Shown piece by piece: positions 1 to 7,863 of a stretch of 33,553 nucleotides of DNA. This DNA comes from Hydrogenophilaceae bacterium. Its GTDB lineage: Bacteria > Pseudomonadota > Gammaproteobacteria > Burkholderiales > Thiobacillaceae. How positions within the stretch are numbered: the stretch's first letter is position 1; the number at the start of each line of letters is the position of its first letter. A program made the position numbers and the translations under genes. Below the pieces are notes generated by a model that was not told the DNA's origin, did no database searches, and saw only the letters and a list, made by a program, of their open reading frames with translations. The stretch is from NCBI GenBank assembly GCA_024709485.1, contig JANJWO010000019.1, forward strand, positions 1 through 33,553, given 5' to 3'.

Positions 1-447
1 CTCGGCCAACGGAATGCGCTGCCAAGAGTGGCCGTCGTACTTGAAGCTGACATAGGGCGGGTTGGGTCGGCCCCATTTGTTGTAGGAGAGGCACAGGTTA
101 GGCTCGGCGACGATGTAAGGCGTGCCGTTCAGGATGTCCAGCGCCAGCAGGTTGAAGTTCGACCGCCCGACGTCTTCGCTGAACTCGCTTTTCCAGGTGA
201 CGATTTTGCCGGAACCCGGCATGGTGAAGATTAGATCCTGCTCCTTGACAGGCGACCCCTGCCCGGGTTCATGCAATCCGCCACGACTGAGTGAGCGATC
301 GACGATGATCGTGCTGCCGTCATGCAGCTGCACTTCTTCTTTCCAGCTTGTGCCGCTGCCGCCGATCGCGCAGGCGCTCATGCCGCCGCCCAGGATCACC
401 AATGAAATCGCTGCTACCCATTTCTTGGCCGTTGTTCGTTTTTTCAT
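1..447 (-). CDS. Putative lipoprotein, partial (C-terminus beyond left edge)
   Basis: The minus-strand frame starts with ATG at 447-445 and stays open to base 1, giving 149 codons with no stop, so the 3' end is missing. A GGAGG Shine-Dalgarno lies about 8 nt upstream of the ATG. The N-terminus is basic (MKKRTTAKKW), followed by a hydrophobic stretch and a lipobox-like GGGMSAC, so export and lipidation at Cys26 are likely. The mature part is hydrophilic and contains a WKEEVQLHDGS-type segment, GKIVTWKSEFSEDVGRSNF and YNKWGRPNPPY. I recognise this only as a conserved hypothetical lipoprotein of proteobacteria and cannot assign a function. The small ORF at 493-561 lies 45 nt upstream on the same strand and could share its transcript. 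Confidence 0.72.
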   Translation of the reverse strand, partial: MKKRTTAKKWVAAISLVILGGGMSACAIGGSGTSWKEEVQLHDGSTIIVDRSLSRGGLHEPGQGSPVKEQDLIFTMPGSGKIVTWKSEFSEDVGRSNFNLLALDILNGTPYIVAEPNLCLSYNKWGRPNPPYVSFKYDGHSWQRIPLAE

Positions 448-492
448 GCCGCCAGCCTCCATTTGTTGTCATCATTCAACTCACTAACAAGA

Positions 493-561
493 TCATCCCC
501 CCGCCGCCCCGCAGACTGTCATCGCCAGAATCAAATGGGTCAGCATCAATAATGTTTTCAT
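493..561 (-). CDS. Possible 22-aa small hydrophobic peptide / leader
   Basis: A 22-codon minus-strand frame starts with ATG at 561-559 and stops with TGA at 495-493. A strong AGGAGGAGAG Shine-Dalgarno sits directly upstream. The product is mostly a hydrophobic helix (MKTLLMLTHLILAMTVC followed by GAAGG), resembling a truncated signal peptide or an entericidin-type start without the usual lipopeptide body. The stop lies 45 nt before the start of the downstream lipoprotein gene. The strong ribosome site is the main reason to list it. It could be a leader peptide, a small membrane peptide or the remnant of a decayed small lipoprotein gene. No homologue is recognised. Confidence 0.35.
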   Translation of the reverse strand: MKTLLMLTHLILAMTVCGAAGG

Positions 562-1038
562 CTCTCTCCTCCTAGAACCCAAAGCCAATTTGCTCTTTTT
601 TTCCGATGAGGCCAGCGCCTTCTAAGGTACGGTAGGCCGCTTGTCTTGTGGGCGGGTCTTGCATTGACGCATCGATGTTTTTCTCCCGTCACGCCGCCTC
701 TGCCGCATTCCTTCATTCGTTTCCAGGTCGATGTCGGCGAGGCTGGCGTTGCTCGCGTGGGATGAACGGTGTCCGGCGCCCGGACCACAGGCCGTGCCCA
801 CGCCGGGCTGGCGGCCAGGCGCAGCTGGTGGTTCATGAAACCGTTCGCAGCGGGGCGTCAAACAGCCGAGTGCTGATGCCGCAGGCAAGCTGCGGAATTG
901 ATGTGAACTTCAAGATCGCCTCCATTTTTTATTGGCCCAGACATCGCGCCGGGCTTTGTGGAGGCAAGTAGACTATTTAAGGGCTGGACTAATCAATACA
1001 ACTAAAGTAATAGAGCATTAAGTATCGAGTTATCCACA
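562..1038. other. Intergenic region with no convincing gene
   Basis: About 480 bp between the left-hand lipoprotein/small-ORF unit and the kinase-like fusion gene. Open frames exist on both strands between about 558 and 971, but their Pro/Arg-rich translations have no domain character and no ribosome site, so I do not call them. From about 965 to the next gene the sequence becomes markedly AT-rich, unlike the surrounding GC-rich DNA. That patch should contain the promoter of the downstream gene and ends in a perfect DnaA box. Confidence 0.6.
1030..1038 (+). promoter_or_regulatory. Perfect DnaA-box consensus TTATCCACA (copy 1)
   Basis: The nonamer TTATCCACA exactly matches the strongest E. 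coli DnaA-box sequence. It lies within an AT-rich patch and ends 9 nt before the probable ATG at 1048, where DnaA binding could affect transcription of the kinase-like fusion gene. A second identical copy in the same orientation begins 37 bp downstream. Confidence 0.55.
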
Positions 1039-1047
1039 TTGAATGAA

Positions 1048-2556
1048 ATGAATGACTTAAAAAACTTTATCCACAATTTACTCACACCTGCCGGCTACGA
1101 TCATCCGGTCCGCTCCGTCCGGGTGATCGAAACCCACATCTCCTGGGTGCTGCTCACCGGCGATTACGCCTACAAGATCAAGAAGCCGCTCGACCTCGGC
1201 TTTCTCGATTTCAGCACGCTGGACAAGCGCTTCGCCGCCTGTCGGGAAGAAATCCGGCTGAACCGGCGGCTGGCGCCTGACATATATATAGGCGTGGTGC
1301 CCATCACCGGCACGCCGCAGGCGCCGCGCGTGAACGGTGCGGGCGAGGCCTTCGAGTACGCGGTGAAGATGCGCCAGTTTCCGGCCGAGGCCACGCTCGA
1401 CAAGCTCGATGCCGAAGGCGGCATGACGGCGCAGCAGGTGGAAAGCATTGCCGCCGCCCTCGCCCGCTTCCATCTGGAAGGCTGCGACAAGGCGGGCGCC
1501 AACAGTCCTCATGGCACGCCGGAGGCGGTGTGGAAGCCGGTGGCGCAAAACTTCGCGCAAATCGCACCGCTTCTGGAAACTGCAGCCGACCGCGACCTGT
1601 TGGATACGCTATCGCGCTGGAGCGAGAACGCGCACGCCAAACTCGCGCCGCTGATGGCGGCGCGCAAACAAGATGGCTTCGTGCGCGAATGCCACGGCGA
1701 CCTGCACCTGGGCAACCTGGCCTGGGTGGATGATCGGCTGCTGGTGTTCGACTGCATCGAGTTCAATCCGGAACTGCGCTGGATCGACATCCAGTCCGAG
1801 ATCGCCTTTTTCTACATGGATCTGTTGCAGCGCGGCCATGATGAATGGGCCTGGCTGTTCCTCAACCTGTGGCTGGAAGAGACCGGCGATTACGCGGGAC
1901 TGGCGCTGCTGCGCTATTACGCCGTGTACCGCGCCATGGTGCGCGCCAAGGTGGCGGCCATCCGCATGGCGCAATTGACTGGAGGCGCGCGCGAAATGGC
2001 GCAGGCGGAAGTGCGCGCGCTGCTGCAGCTGGCGATGCGGCTGACGCAATCCGGGCCTGTCCACCTGAGCATCACCCACGGCCTCTCCGGCTCGGGCAAG
2101 AGCACCCGCAGCCACGCGCTGATGCAGAAACCCGGCGCGATCAGGCTGCGCTCCGACGTGGAACGCAAGCGCATGGCCGGATTGACCGCGCTGGCGAAAA
2201 GCGGCTCCGGCGTGGGGGAAAAGCTCTACGCCGCTGACGCCACTCGGCAGACCTACGCCCATCTCGCCGAACTGGCCGGCGTGCTGCTCGACGCCGCCTG
2301 GCCGGTGATCGCCGACGCCACTTTCCTCGCGCGCTGGCAGCGCGATCTGCTGCGCGATGTCGCCAAAGCGCGCAATGTCGCGTTCGGCATCCTGGATTTT
2401 CCGGTGCCGCTCGCAACGCTCGAACAGCGCATTCTGCAGCGCGCCCGCTCGAGCATTGACGCCTCCGAAGCCGACCTCGCCGTGCTGCGGCATCAACTCG
2501 ACACCCAGGAGCCGCTTGGCGGCGACGAACTGGCCGAAGTCGAAGCGGCGACCTGA
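1048..2556 (+). CDS. Kinase-like (APH fold) / P-loop AAA fusion protein
   Basis: The product is about 502 aa and has two halves. The N-terminal half is an aminoglycoside-phosphotransferase/choline-kinase-type domain with the catalytic loop HGDLHLGN (His at about residue 216) followed by the metal-binding strand LLVFDCIEFN. The C-terminal third is a P-loop kinase-like domain with Walker A GLSGSGKST at about 345-353. This arrangement matches the proteins annotated as bifunctional aminoglycoside phosphotransferase/ATP-binding protein; their true substrate is unknown and antibiotic resistance should not be assumed. ATG at 1048 is preferred over an in-frame TTG at 1039, although neither has a clear Shine-Dalgarno. 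The gene is monocistronic, with a 166-bp gap to the next gene. Two DnaA boxes flank its start. Confidence 0.88.
   Translation: MNDLKNFIHNLLTPAGYDHPVRSVRVIETHISWVLLTGDYAYKIKKPLDLGFLDFSTLDKRFAACREEIRLNRRLAPDIYIGVVPITGTPQAPRVNGAGEAFEYAVKMRQFPAEATLDKLDAEGGMTAQQVESIAAALARFHLEGCDKAGANSPHGTPEAVWKPVAQNFAQIAPLLETAADRDLLDTLSRWSENAHAKLAPLMAARKQDGFVRECHGDLHLGNLAWVDDRLLVFDCIEFNPELRWIDIQSEIAFFYMDLLQRGHDEWAWLFLNLWLEETGDYAGLALLRYYAVYRAMVRAKVAAIRMAQLTGGAREMAQAEVRALLQLAMRLTQSGPVHLSITHGLSGSGKSTRSHALMQKPGAIRLRSDVERKRMAGLTALAKSGSGVGEKLYAADATRQTYAHLAELAGVLLDAAWPVIADATFLARWQRDLLRDVAKARNVAFGILDFPVPLATLEQRILQRARSSIDASEADLAVLRHQLDTQEPLGGDELAEVEAAT
1067..1075 (+). promoter_or_regulatory. Perfect DnaA-box consensus TTATCCACA (copy 2)
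   Basis: This is the second identical TTATCCACA, same orientation, starting 37 bp after the first. It lies inside the first codons of the fusion gene, encoding part of the segment FIHN. The coding position weakens the case a little, but two perfect copies so close together in a GC-rich genome are notable. Confidence 0.5.
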
Positions 2557-2722
2557 GGCCGCCCGGCCGCCGCATGGGCGCGGCCATGTTCCCGCAAGTG
2601 ATGTACACTTGGACGGCGGCGGCGCCCTTAGCGCGCGTTGCTCGCGGCACGCACTCGCGCGGCTGCACATCGGCGCAATCAGGACAGCGCCCGTTTCTTT
2701 GCATCCGGAGGGGGATTTCAGC

Positions 2723-3067
2723 ATGAACAGAAAGCATCTTCTCGCCACGGCCGCCATCGGCCTCTTCGCCGCCAGCTCGTCAATGGCGTTCGCCCAGGGC
2801 AACGTGAAAATCCTGGCACCCGCGGACGGCGCCACGCTGGACGCGCTGGACGAAAACCGCCTGGTCTATGAAGCCGAGCTGGGTCCGCGCGGCGACCATT
2901 TGCATGTCTACATCGACAACAAGGAAGTCGGCATCCTGCGCAAGCTCAAGGGCAGCTACCTCCTGGAAAGCATGGCCGCCGGCAAGCACAGCGTCTGCGT
3001 CAAGGTGGCGAACAAGGCGCACACGCCCATCGGTGTCGGGCAGTGCGTGAACATAACGGTCAACTAG
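2723..3067 (+). CDS. Small secreted (periplasmic) protein, unknown function
   Basis: A 114-aa product with a clear signal peptide: basic MNRKH, a hydrophobic stretch and cleavage likely after AFA at residue 24. The mature part of about 90 residues looks like a compact beta-sandwich. It contains GDHLHVYID (His59 and His61), two cysteines (92 and 108) that could form a disulfide, and a VKILAPADGATL start typical of Ig-like periplasmic domains. GGAGGGGGA lies upstream of the ATG. The stop is one base before the ATG of the next gene, a 4-helix membrane protein, so the two are translationally coupled. His-x-His plus a CopD-like neighbour might suggest metal handling, but that is inference. The family is not named with confidence. 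Confidence 0.78.
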   Translation: MNRKHLLATAAIGLFAASSSMAFAQGNVKILAPADGATLDALDENRLVYEAELGPRGDHLHVYIDNKEVGILRKLKGSYLLESMAAGKHSVCVKVANKAHTPIGVGQCVNITVN

Positions 3068-3068
3068 C

Positions 3069-3479
3069 ATGCAGCCGGAAAACCTTGCCTACGCCCTGAG
3101 CCAGGTCGTGCACAACTTCGGCGCCGTCGCGCTGGTCGGCGGCACGCTATTCTGGCTGTGGCCGACGCCCAATCAGGCACGCGCCCGCGCCTTCGCCTGG
3201 ATTGTCCTCGTCGCCTGGGGCGCGCAGATCGCCAGCGGCATCCTGTTCGGCCTGATCAGCCTGCACTACTACGGCGAGACGCCCGACCTCGGCGCCGTGG
3301 CCATGGCGGCGCTGCTCCTCAAGGTCAGCTCGGCGGCGGCCGGCTTGCTGCTGGGCGCGTGGTATCTGTGGCGCGGCCAGGGCTGGGGCGGGGGGCCGGT
3401 GAAGCGGCTGTTTCAGGCGGAAGCCGGACTGGCCGCGCTGGCTTTGACGGCTGCGGCTTTCCTGAGGTGGTTTTCCTAA
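3069..3479 (+). CDS. Four-helix integral membrane protein, CopD-like
   Basis: A 136-aa product, largely hydrophobic with about four predicted helices: residues about 12-31, 39-62, 75-97 and 112-134. It has an early conserved-looking HNFGAVALVGGTLFWLW. Size and helix layout resemble short membrane proteins related to the CopD superfamily, but the similarity is judged by eye. It begins one base after the stop of the secreted protein gene and has no ribosome site of its own, so expression probably depends on that gene. The pair may form a membrane/periplasm module. Function is unknown. Confidence 0.75.
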   Translation: MQPENLAYALSQVVHNFGAVALVGGTLFWLWPTPNQARARAFAWIVLVAWGAQIASGILFGLISLHYYGETPDLGAVAMAALLLKVSSAAAGLLLGAWYLWRGQGWGGGPVKRLFQAEAGLAALALTAAAFLRWFS

Positions 3480-3620
3480 CAGCCGTCGTAGCCCGTCGCC
3501 GATTGTTGGCGTCTGCCTGGGCCCGGCCCCGTCAATGCGACGCCATGCCGCAGATGGCCGGAAAGCATATGCGCAAGCTTCTGCGCGCAAGATGACGCGA
3601 ACTGAAAAGAGGGATCGAAA

Positions 3621-3872
3621 ATGGGCTGGATCGTTTCACTGATCATCGGCGGCATCGTCGGCTGGCTGGCGAGCATCATCATGAAAACCAACGCTCAGAT
3701 GGGCCTGATCGCCAATGTGGCCGTGGGCGTGGCGGGTTCCCTGCTGGGTTCCTGGATTGCCGGCCTGGCGGGCATCGCTCCCACCGGCATCCTGCGTTTC
3801 GTCGTCGCGCTCGGAGGCGCGGTGCTGCTGATCTTCATCCTGGGCAAGCTCGGTGTCATGAAGAAGTCTTAA
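3621..3872 (+). CDS. GlsB/YeaQ/YmgE family membrane protein
   Basis: An 83-aa product with three hydrophobic helices and Gly-rich turns (GGIVGWLAS, VAGSLLGSWIAGL), ending in a short basic tail KLGVMKKS. This is the pattern of the GlsB/YeaQ/YmgE family, formerly called transglycosylase-associated proteins. These are small inner-membrane proteins often induced by general stress, with no proven enzymatic role. GAGGGA lies about 6 nt before the ATG. A 141-bp gap separates it from the CopD-like gene and an 88-bp gap from yegP. Its placement next to another stress-type small gene fits the family. Confidence 0.88.
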   Translation: MGWIVSLIIGGIVGWLASIIMKTNAQMGLIANVAVGVAGSLLGSWIAGLAGIAPTGILRFVVALGGAVLLIFILGKLGVMKKS

Positions 3873-3960
3873 CCCAGGTGCAGCCGGCGTACCGGAGGGG
3901 CGAGAGCATTTTCGTACGGCACGGTGCGCGCCTGATTTTGCAACCACTAAGGAGAAGATG

Positions 3961-4293
3961 ATGGCAGGTTGGTTCGAGTTGAACAAAAGCAGCGATGGCC
4001 AATTCCGTTTCGTGCTCAAGGCGGAGAATGCGGAAACCCTGCTTACGAGCGAGCTTTATCACGCCAAGAGCTCAGCCGAGAACGGCATTGCCTCGGTGCA
4101 AAGCAACTGCGCATTGGACGAGCGCTATGAGCGCAAGTCCGCTTCCAACGGAAAACCGTACTTCAACCTCAAGGCGGCCAACCATCAGGTGATCGGCACC
4201 AGCCAGATGTACGGCGACGAGGCTGCGCGCGACGCGGGCATTGCTTCGGTGAAGGCGAATGGCGTAAGCACGACGGTGAAAGACAATACCTGA
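3961..4293 (+). CDS. yegP: YegP-family protein (two DUF1508 repeats)
   Basis: A 110-aa product made of two tandem copies of about 50 residues. Each has the pattern aromatic-F/Y-x-L-K-A, then a tyrosine segment (SELYHAKSSAENGIASV in repeat 1, SQMYGDEAARDAGIASV in repeat 2). Length and sequence agree closely with E. coli YegP, including the start MAGWFEL and the end VKDNT. Two adjacent ATGs (3958 and 3961) are possible. I chose the second because AAGGAG at 3949-3954 is then 6 nt away and the protein begins as YegP does. The role of the family is not established. A hairpin with a T-rich tail follows at 4339-4370. Confidence 0.9.
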   Translation: MAGWFELNKSSDGQFRFVLKAENAETLLTSELYHAKSSAENGIASVQSNCALDERYERKSASNGKPYFNLKAANHQVIGTSQMYGDEAARDAGIASVKANGVSTTVKDNT

Positions 4294-4338
4294 TTGGCGC
4301 CGGCCCGCCCGCATCGGCCCGCCCGCTTCCCCGACCTG

Positions 4339-4370
4339 AAGGCCGCCTTCCACGGAAGCCGGCCTTTCTT
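4339..4370 (+). terminator. Probable intrinsic terminator after yegP
   Basis: AAGGCCG at 4339-4345 pairs with CGGCCTT at 4360-4366. An inner CTTC/GGAAG pairing extends the stem, and a T-rich tail TTTCTTGTCT follows. It lies 46 nt after the yegP stop and before the mfd promoter region, as expected for a separator of two transcription units. Confidence 0.6.
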
Positions 4371-4413
4371 GTCTCGTCCGCCTGCCTGCGCTCGGCACCC
4401 GCAAGGCACCCGG

Positions 4414-4419
4414 TATAAT
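4414..4419 (+). promoter_or_regulatory. Possible -10 element of the mfd promoter
   Basis: A perfect TATAAT lies 27 nt upstream of the mfd ATG, just after the yegP terminator. The -35 region about 17 bp upstream (CTCGGC) is poor, so only the -10 hexamer supports the call. Transcription from here would give a leader of roughly 20 nt. Confidence 0.4.
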
Positions 4420-4446
4420 CCGGCCTTCGCAGCATGATTTCCCGCC

Positions 4447-7400
4447 ATGAGTTTCCCTTCCCTTGATCCCAAGCCCGGCCAGCGGACGCATGCGCCCTTG
4501 CTTGCCGGCTCCAGCGATGCCTGGTATCTGGCCGAGGCGGCGCGCCGGGGCAAGGCATTGGCGGTATTCACCGCCAATGCCTGGGACGCGCAGCGGCTCA
4601 TGGATGAGCTCCGCTGGTTTGCGCCGGAGCTTTCCGTCTGCCTGTTTCCGGACTGGGAGACCCTGCCCTACGACGCCTTCTCGCCGCATCCGGACCTGGT
4701 GTCGGAACGGCTCGCCACGCTGTACCAATTGGCGCGCGGGCAGTTCCAGGTGGTGCTGGCGCCGCTGTCCACCGCGCTCTACCGCCTGGCGCCGCCCGCC
4801 TTCCTGCTCGCGCACACCTTCTTCCTCAAGCAGGGCGAAAAGTTCGACGAGGCCGCCTTCCGCGAGCAGATGCGCCAGGGCGGCTACATCCATGTGAACC
4901 AGGTCTATGCGCCGGGCGAATTTTCCATCCGCGGCGGGCTGATCGACCTTTTTCCCATGGGCAGCGTGCTGCCCTACCGCATCGACTTGTTCGACAACGA
5001 CATCGAGACCCTGCGCGCCTTCGACGTCGACACCCAGCGCAGCCTGTATCCGGTGAAGGAAGTGCGCCTGTTGCCGGCGCGCGAGTTTCCGCTCGATGAC
5101 AACGGCATCAAGCTGTTCCGCCAGCAATTCCGCGAGACTTTCGAGGGCGATCCTTCGCGTTCCAAGCTGTATAAAGATGTCAGCAACGGCCTCGCGCCGG
5201 CGGGCATCGAATACTACCTGCCGCTGTTCTTCGAAGATACCGCGACGCTGTTCGACTATCTGCCGCAGGATGTCCTGCTCACGCTGCATGGCGATGCGCC
5301 GGCCGCGAGTCACGAATTCTGGCAGGACACGCAATCGCGCTACCGCCTGCATTCCGGCGACAAGGACCGCCCGCTGCTGCCGCCGGAAAAACTGTTCCTC
5401 AACACCGAGCAGTTCTTCCAGCGCGCCAACGACTTCGCCCGCCTCGACCTCGGCAAGGGCGAGGCTTCGGCGACCGAGGCCGTGCCCGACGTGGTGGTGG
5501 ACCGCCGCCTGCCGCAGCCAGTGGCCAGGCTCAAGGCTTTCCTCACAGGCTTCTCCGGCAAGGTGCTGGTGCTGGCGCCGAGCCCGGGGCGCCAGGAGAC
5601 GCTGGCCGAGTACCTGAAAGAACACGGCCTGCAGCCCGCGCGCGCCGAGAACTGGCAGGCCTTCCTCGCTTCCTCGAAATCGCTTCAACTCGGCTTTGCG
5701 CCGCTCGCTTCCGGTTTTGTCCATCCGCAACAAGAACTTGCGGTCATCACCGAAACCGAACTCTACGCCTTGCCGCCGCGCCACAAGCGCGAAAAGCGCG
5801 GCAAGACGACGCCGGTCGACAGCCTCATCCGCGACCTCTCGGAACTGAAAACCGGCGACCCGGTGGTGCACGTGCAGCACGGCGTCGGCCGCTATCAGGG
5901 CCTCGTCACCATGGACCTCGGTGAAGGCCCGATGGAATTCCTGCTGCTGGAATACGCCAATGCCGACAAGCTCTACGTGCCGGTGTCGCAGCTCGAAGTC
6001 ATCAGCCGCTACAGCGGCGCCAGCGCCGACGAGGCGCCGCTGCACCGCCTCGGCACCGAGCAGTGGGAGAAGGCGCGGCGCAAGGCCATGCAGGCGGCGC
6101 GCGACACCGCCGCCGAACTGCTGAATCTCTACGCTCGCCGCGCCGCGCGCGAGGGCCACGCCTTCCAGTTCTCCGTGCACGACTACCAGACCTTCGCCGA
6201 TTCCTTCGGTTTCGAGGAAACGCCGGACCAGGCCGAGGCCATCCGCGCCACGCTGGCCGACATGCAAAGCGGCAAGCCCATGGATCGCCTGGTCTGCGGC
6301 GACGTCGGCTTCGGCAAGACCGAAGTCGCCCTCAGAGCCGCCTTCGCCGCGGTGGCGGGCGGCAAGCAGGTGGCACTGCTGGCGCCGACCACGCTGCTGG
6401 TCGAACAGCACTACCAGAACTTCACCGAGCGCTTCTCGCCCTGGCCGGTGAAGATCGCCGAGCTGTCGCGCTTCCGCACCGCCAAGGAGCAGGCGCAGGC
6501 CTTGCAGGACCTGGGGGACGGCAAGATCGACATCGTCATCGGCACCCACCGGCTGATCCAGAAAGACGTTGCCTTCAAGAACCTCGGCCTCATCATCATC
6601 GACGAGGAGCACCGCTTCGGGGTGCGGCAAAAGGAGCGACTCAAGCAGCTGCGCGCCGAGGTCGACGTGCTGACCCTGACCGCCACCCCCATCCCGCGCA
6701 CCCTGGCGATGTCGCTGGAAGGCATCCGCGATTTCTCGGTCATTGCCACCGCGCCGCAAAAGCGCCTGGCGGTGAAGACCTTCGTGCGCCCCTATTCCGC
6801 CGGCCTCGTGCGCGAAGCCGTGCTGCGCGAGCTGCGCCGCGGCGGCCAGGTGTTCTTCCTGCACAACGAGGTGGACAGCATCCTGGCCATGCAGGAAAAG
6901 CTGGAAAAACTGTTGCCGGAAGCGCGCATCCGCGTGGGCCACGGCCAGATGCCGGAGCGCGAGCTGGAGCACGTGATGCGCGACTTCACCCAGCAGCGCT
7001 TCGACCTGTTGCTATGTACCACCATCATTGAAACCGGCATCGACATCCCCACTGCCAACACCATCCTCATCAACCGCGCCGACCGGTTTGGATTGGCTCA
7101 ACTGCACCAGCTCAGAGGCCGGGTCGGGCGTTCGCACCACCAGGCTTTCGCCTATTTGTTGGTGGAAGCAGAAGAAGCCCTGACCGCACAGGCGAAGAAG
7201 CGTCTGGAAGCCATCCAGACGATGGAGGAACTGGGCGCCGGCTTCTATCTCGCCATGCACGACCTGGAAATCCGCGGCGCCGGCGAGGTGCTGGGCGAAA
7301 AACAGAGCGGCGACATGCTGGAAGTCGGCTTCTCGCTCTACAACGACATGCTCGGCGCGGCGGTGGCGAGCCTCAAGTCCGGGCGCGAGCCGGACCTCGC

Positions 7401-7845
7401 CGAACCACTGGGGGCGGCATCGGAAATCAACCTGCACCAGCCCGCGCTCTTGCCGGAAACCTACTGCGCCGACGTGCACGAGCGCCTGGTGATCTACAAG
7501 CGCCTGGCCAACTGCAAGACGGCGGACGCGATCACCGAGCTCGGCGAGGAGCTGATCGATCGCTTCGGCCTCTTGCCCGAGCCGGCCAGGGTGCTGCTGG
7601 CCGGGCACAGATTGCGCCTGCTGGCCAAGCCGCTCGGCATCACCCGGCTGGATGCCGCTTCCGACGGGCTCACCCTGCAATTCATGAAGAACCCGCCGGT
7701 CGATCCGGTTAAAATCCTGCTTCTGGTGCAAAGCCGCGCCGGCCTGAAACTGGCCGGACCGGACCGCCTGAAACTGCAAAAGCCCTTGCCCGACCTGGAC
7801 GCCAAGCTCAAGGCGGCAAGTGAATTGATGGAAGAGCTGTCATAA
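4447..7845 (+). CDS. mfd: Transcription-repair coupling factor Mfd
   Basis: The 1132-aa product (E. coli Mfd is 1148) is a DNA translocase that removes stalled RNA polymerase and recruits UvrA to the lesion. Domains run in the expected order: an N-terminal UvrB-like region (residues about 1-350), an RNA-polymerase-interacting CarD-like domain with GDPVVHVQHGVGRYQG (about 470-530), a superfamily 2 helicase core with Walker A GDVGFGKTE (about 618-626) and Walker B DEEHRFG (about 719-725), the motif LTATPIPRTLAMS, then a helicase C domain with TTIIETGIDIP, and a C-terminal TRCF D7 domain. All key motifs look intact. The gene stands alone, with a terminator upstream and a 152-bp gap downstream. 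Confidence 0.98.
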   Translation: MSFPSLDPKPGQRTHAPLLAGSSDAWYLAEAARRGKALAVFTANAWDAQRLMDELRWFAPELSVCLFPDWETLPYDAFSPHPDLVSERLATLYQLARGQFQVVLAPLSTALYRLAPPAFLLAHTFFLKQGEKFDEAAFREQMRQGGYIHVNQVYAPGEFSIRGGLIDLFPMGSVLPYRIDLFDNDIETLRAFDVDTQRSLYPVKEVRLLPAREFPLDDNGIKLFRQQFRETFEGDPSRSKLYKDVSNGLAPAGIEYYLPLFFEDTATLFDYLPQDVLLTLHGDAPAASHEFWQDTQSRYRLHSGDKDRPLLPPEKLFLNTEQFFQRANDFARLDLGKGEASATEAVPDVVVDRRLPQPVARLKAFLTGFSGKVLVLAPSPGRQETLAEYLKEHGLQPARAENWQAFLASSKSLQLGFAPLASGFVHPQQELAVITETELYALPPRHKREKRGKTTPVDSLIRDLSELKTGDPVVHVQHGVGRYQGLVTMDLGEGPMEFLLLEYANADKLYVPVSQLEVISRYSGASADEAPLHRLGTEQWEKARRKAMQAARDTAAELLNLYARRAAREGHAFQFSVHDYQTFADSFGFEETPDQAEAIRATLADMQSGKPMDRLVCGDVGFGKTEVALRAAFAAVAGGKQVALLAPTTLLVEQHYQNFTERFSPWPVKIAELSRFRTAKEQAQALQDLGDGKIDIVIGTHRLIQKDVAFKNLGLIIIDEEHRFGVRQKERLKQLRAEVDVLTLTATPIPRTLAMSLEGIRDFSVIATAPQKRLAVKTFVRPYSAGLVREAVLRELRRGGQVFFLHNEVDSILAMQEKLEKLLPEARIRVGHGQMPERELEHVMRDFTQQRFDLLLCTTIIETGIDIPTANTILINRADRFGLAQLHQLRGRVGRSHHQAFAYLLVEAEEALTAQAKKRLEAIQTMEELGAGFYLAMHDLEIRGAGEVLGEKQSGDMLEVGFSLYNDMLGAAVASLKSGREPDLAEPLGAASEINLHQPALLPETYCADVHERLVIYKRLANCKTADAITELGEELIDRFGLLPEPARVLLAGHRLRLLAKPLGITRLDAASDGLTLQFMKNPPVDPVKILLLVQSRAGLKLAGPDRLKLQKPLPDLDAKLKAASELMEELS

Positions 7846-7863
7846 AAACCCAGAAAATTTTTT

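Noticed and set aside
493-561. Frameshifted entericidin gene
   Set aside because: The other frames also stop within a few codons and none restores an entericidin body, so a decayed lipopeptide cannot be supported.
558-971. Open frames on both strands in the gap before the kinase-like fusion gene
   Set aside because: Their translations are Pro/Arg-rich, lack domain or signal features, have no ribosome site and overlap each other in several frames, as expected for non-coding GC-rich DNA.
1003-1030. Sigma-28-like TAAAGTAA near the DnaA boxes
   Set aside because: No GCCGATAA-like element at the 11-bp spacing.
1021-1080. Chromosomal replication origin at the DnaA boxes
   Set aside because: Only two boxes, no dnaA/dnaN/gyrB/rpmH or partition genes nearby, and one box lies inside a coding sequence.
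4072-6972. A 966-codon open frame on the minus strand opposite yegP and mfd
   Set aside because: It is a mirror of GC-rich codon use in mfd: low-complexity His/Gln/Arg/Gly-rich protein, no domains, and it crosses two real genes.
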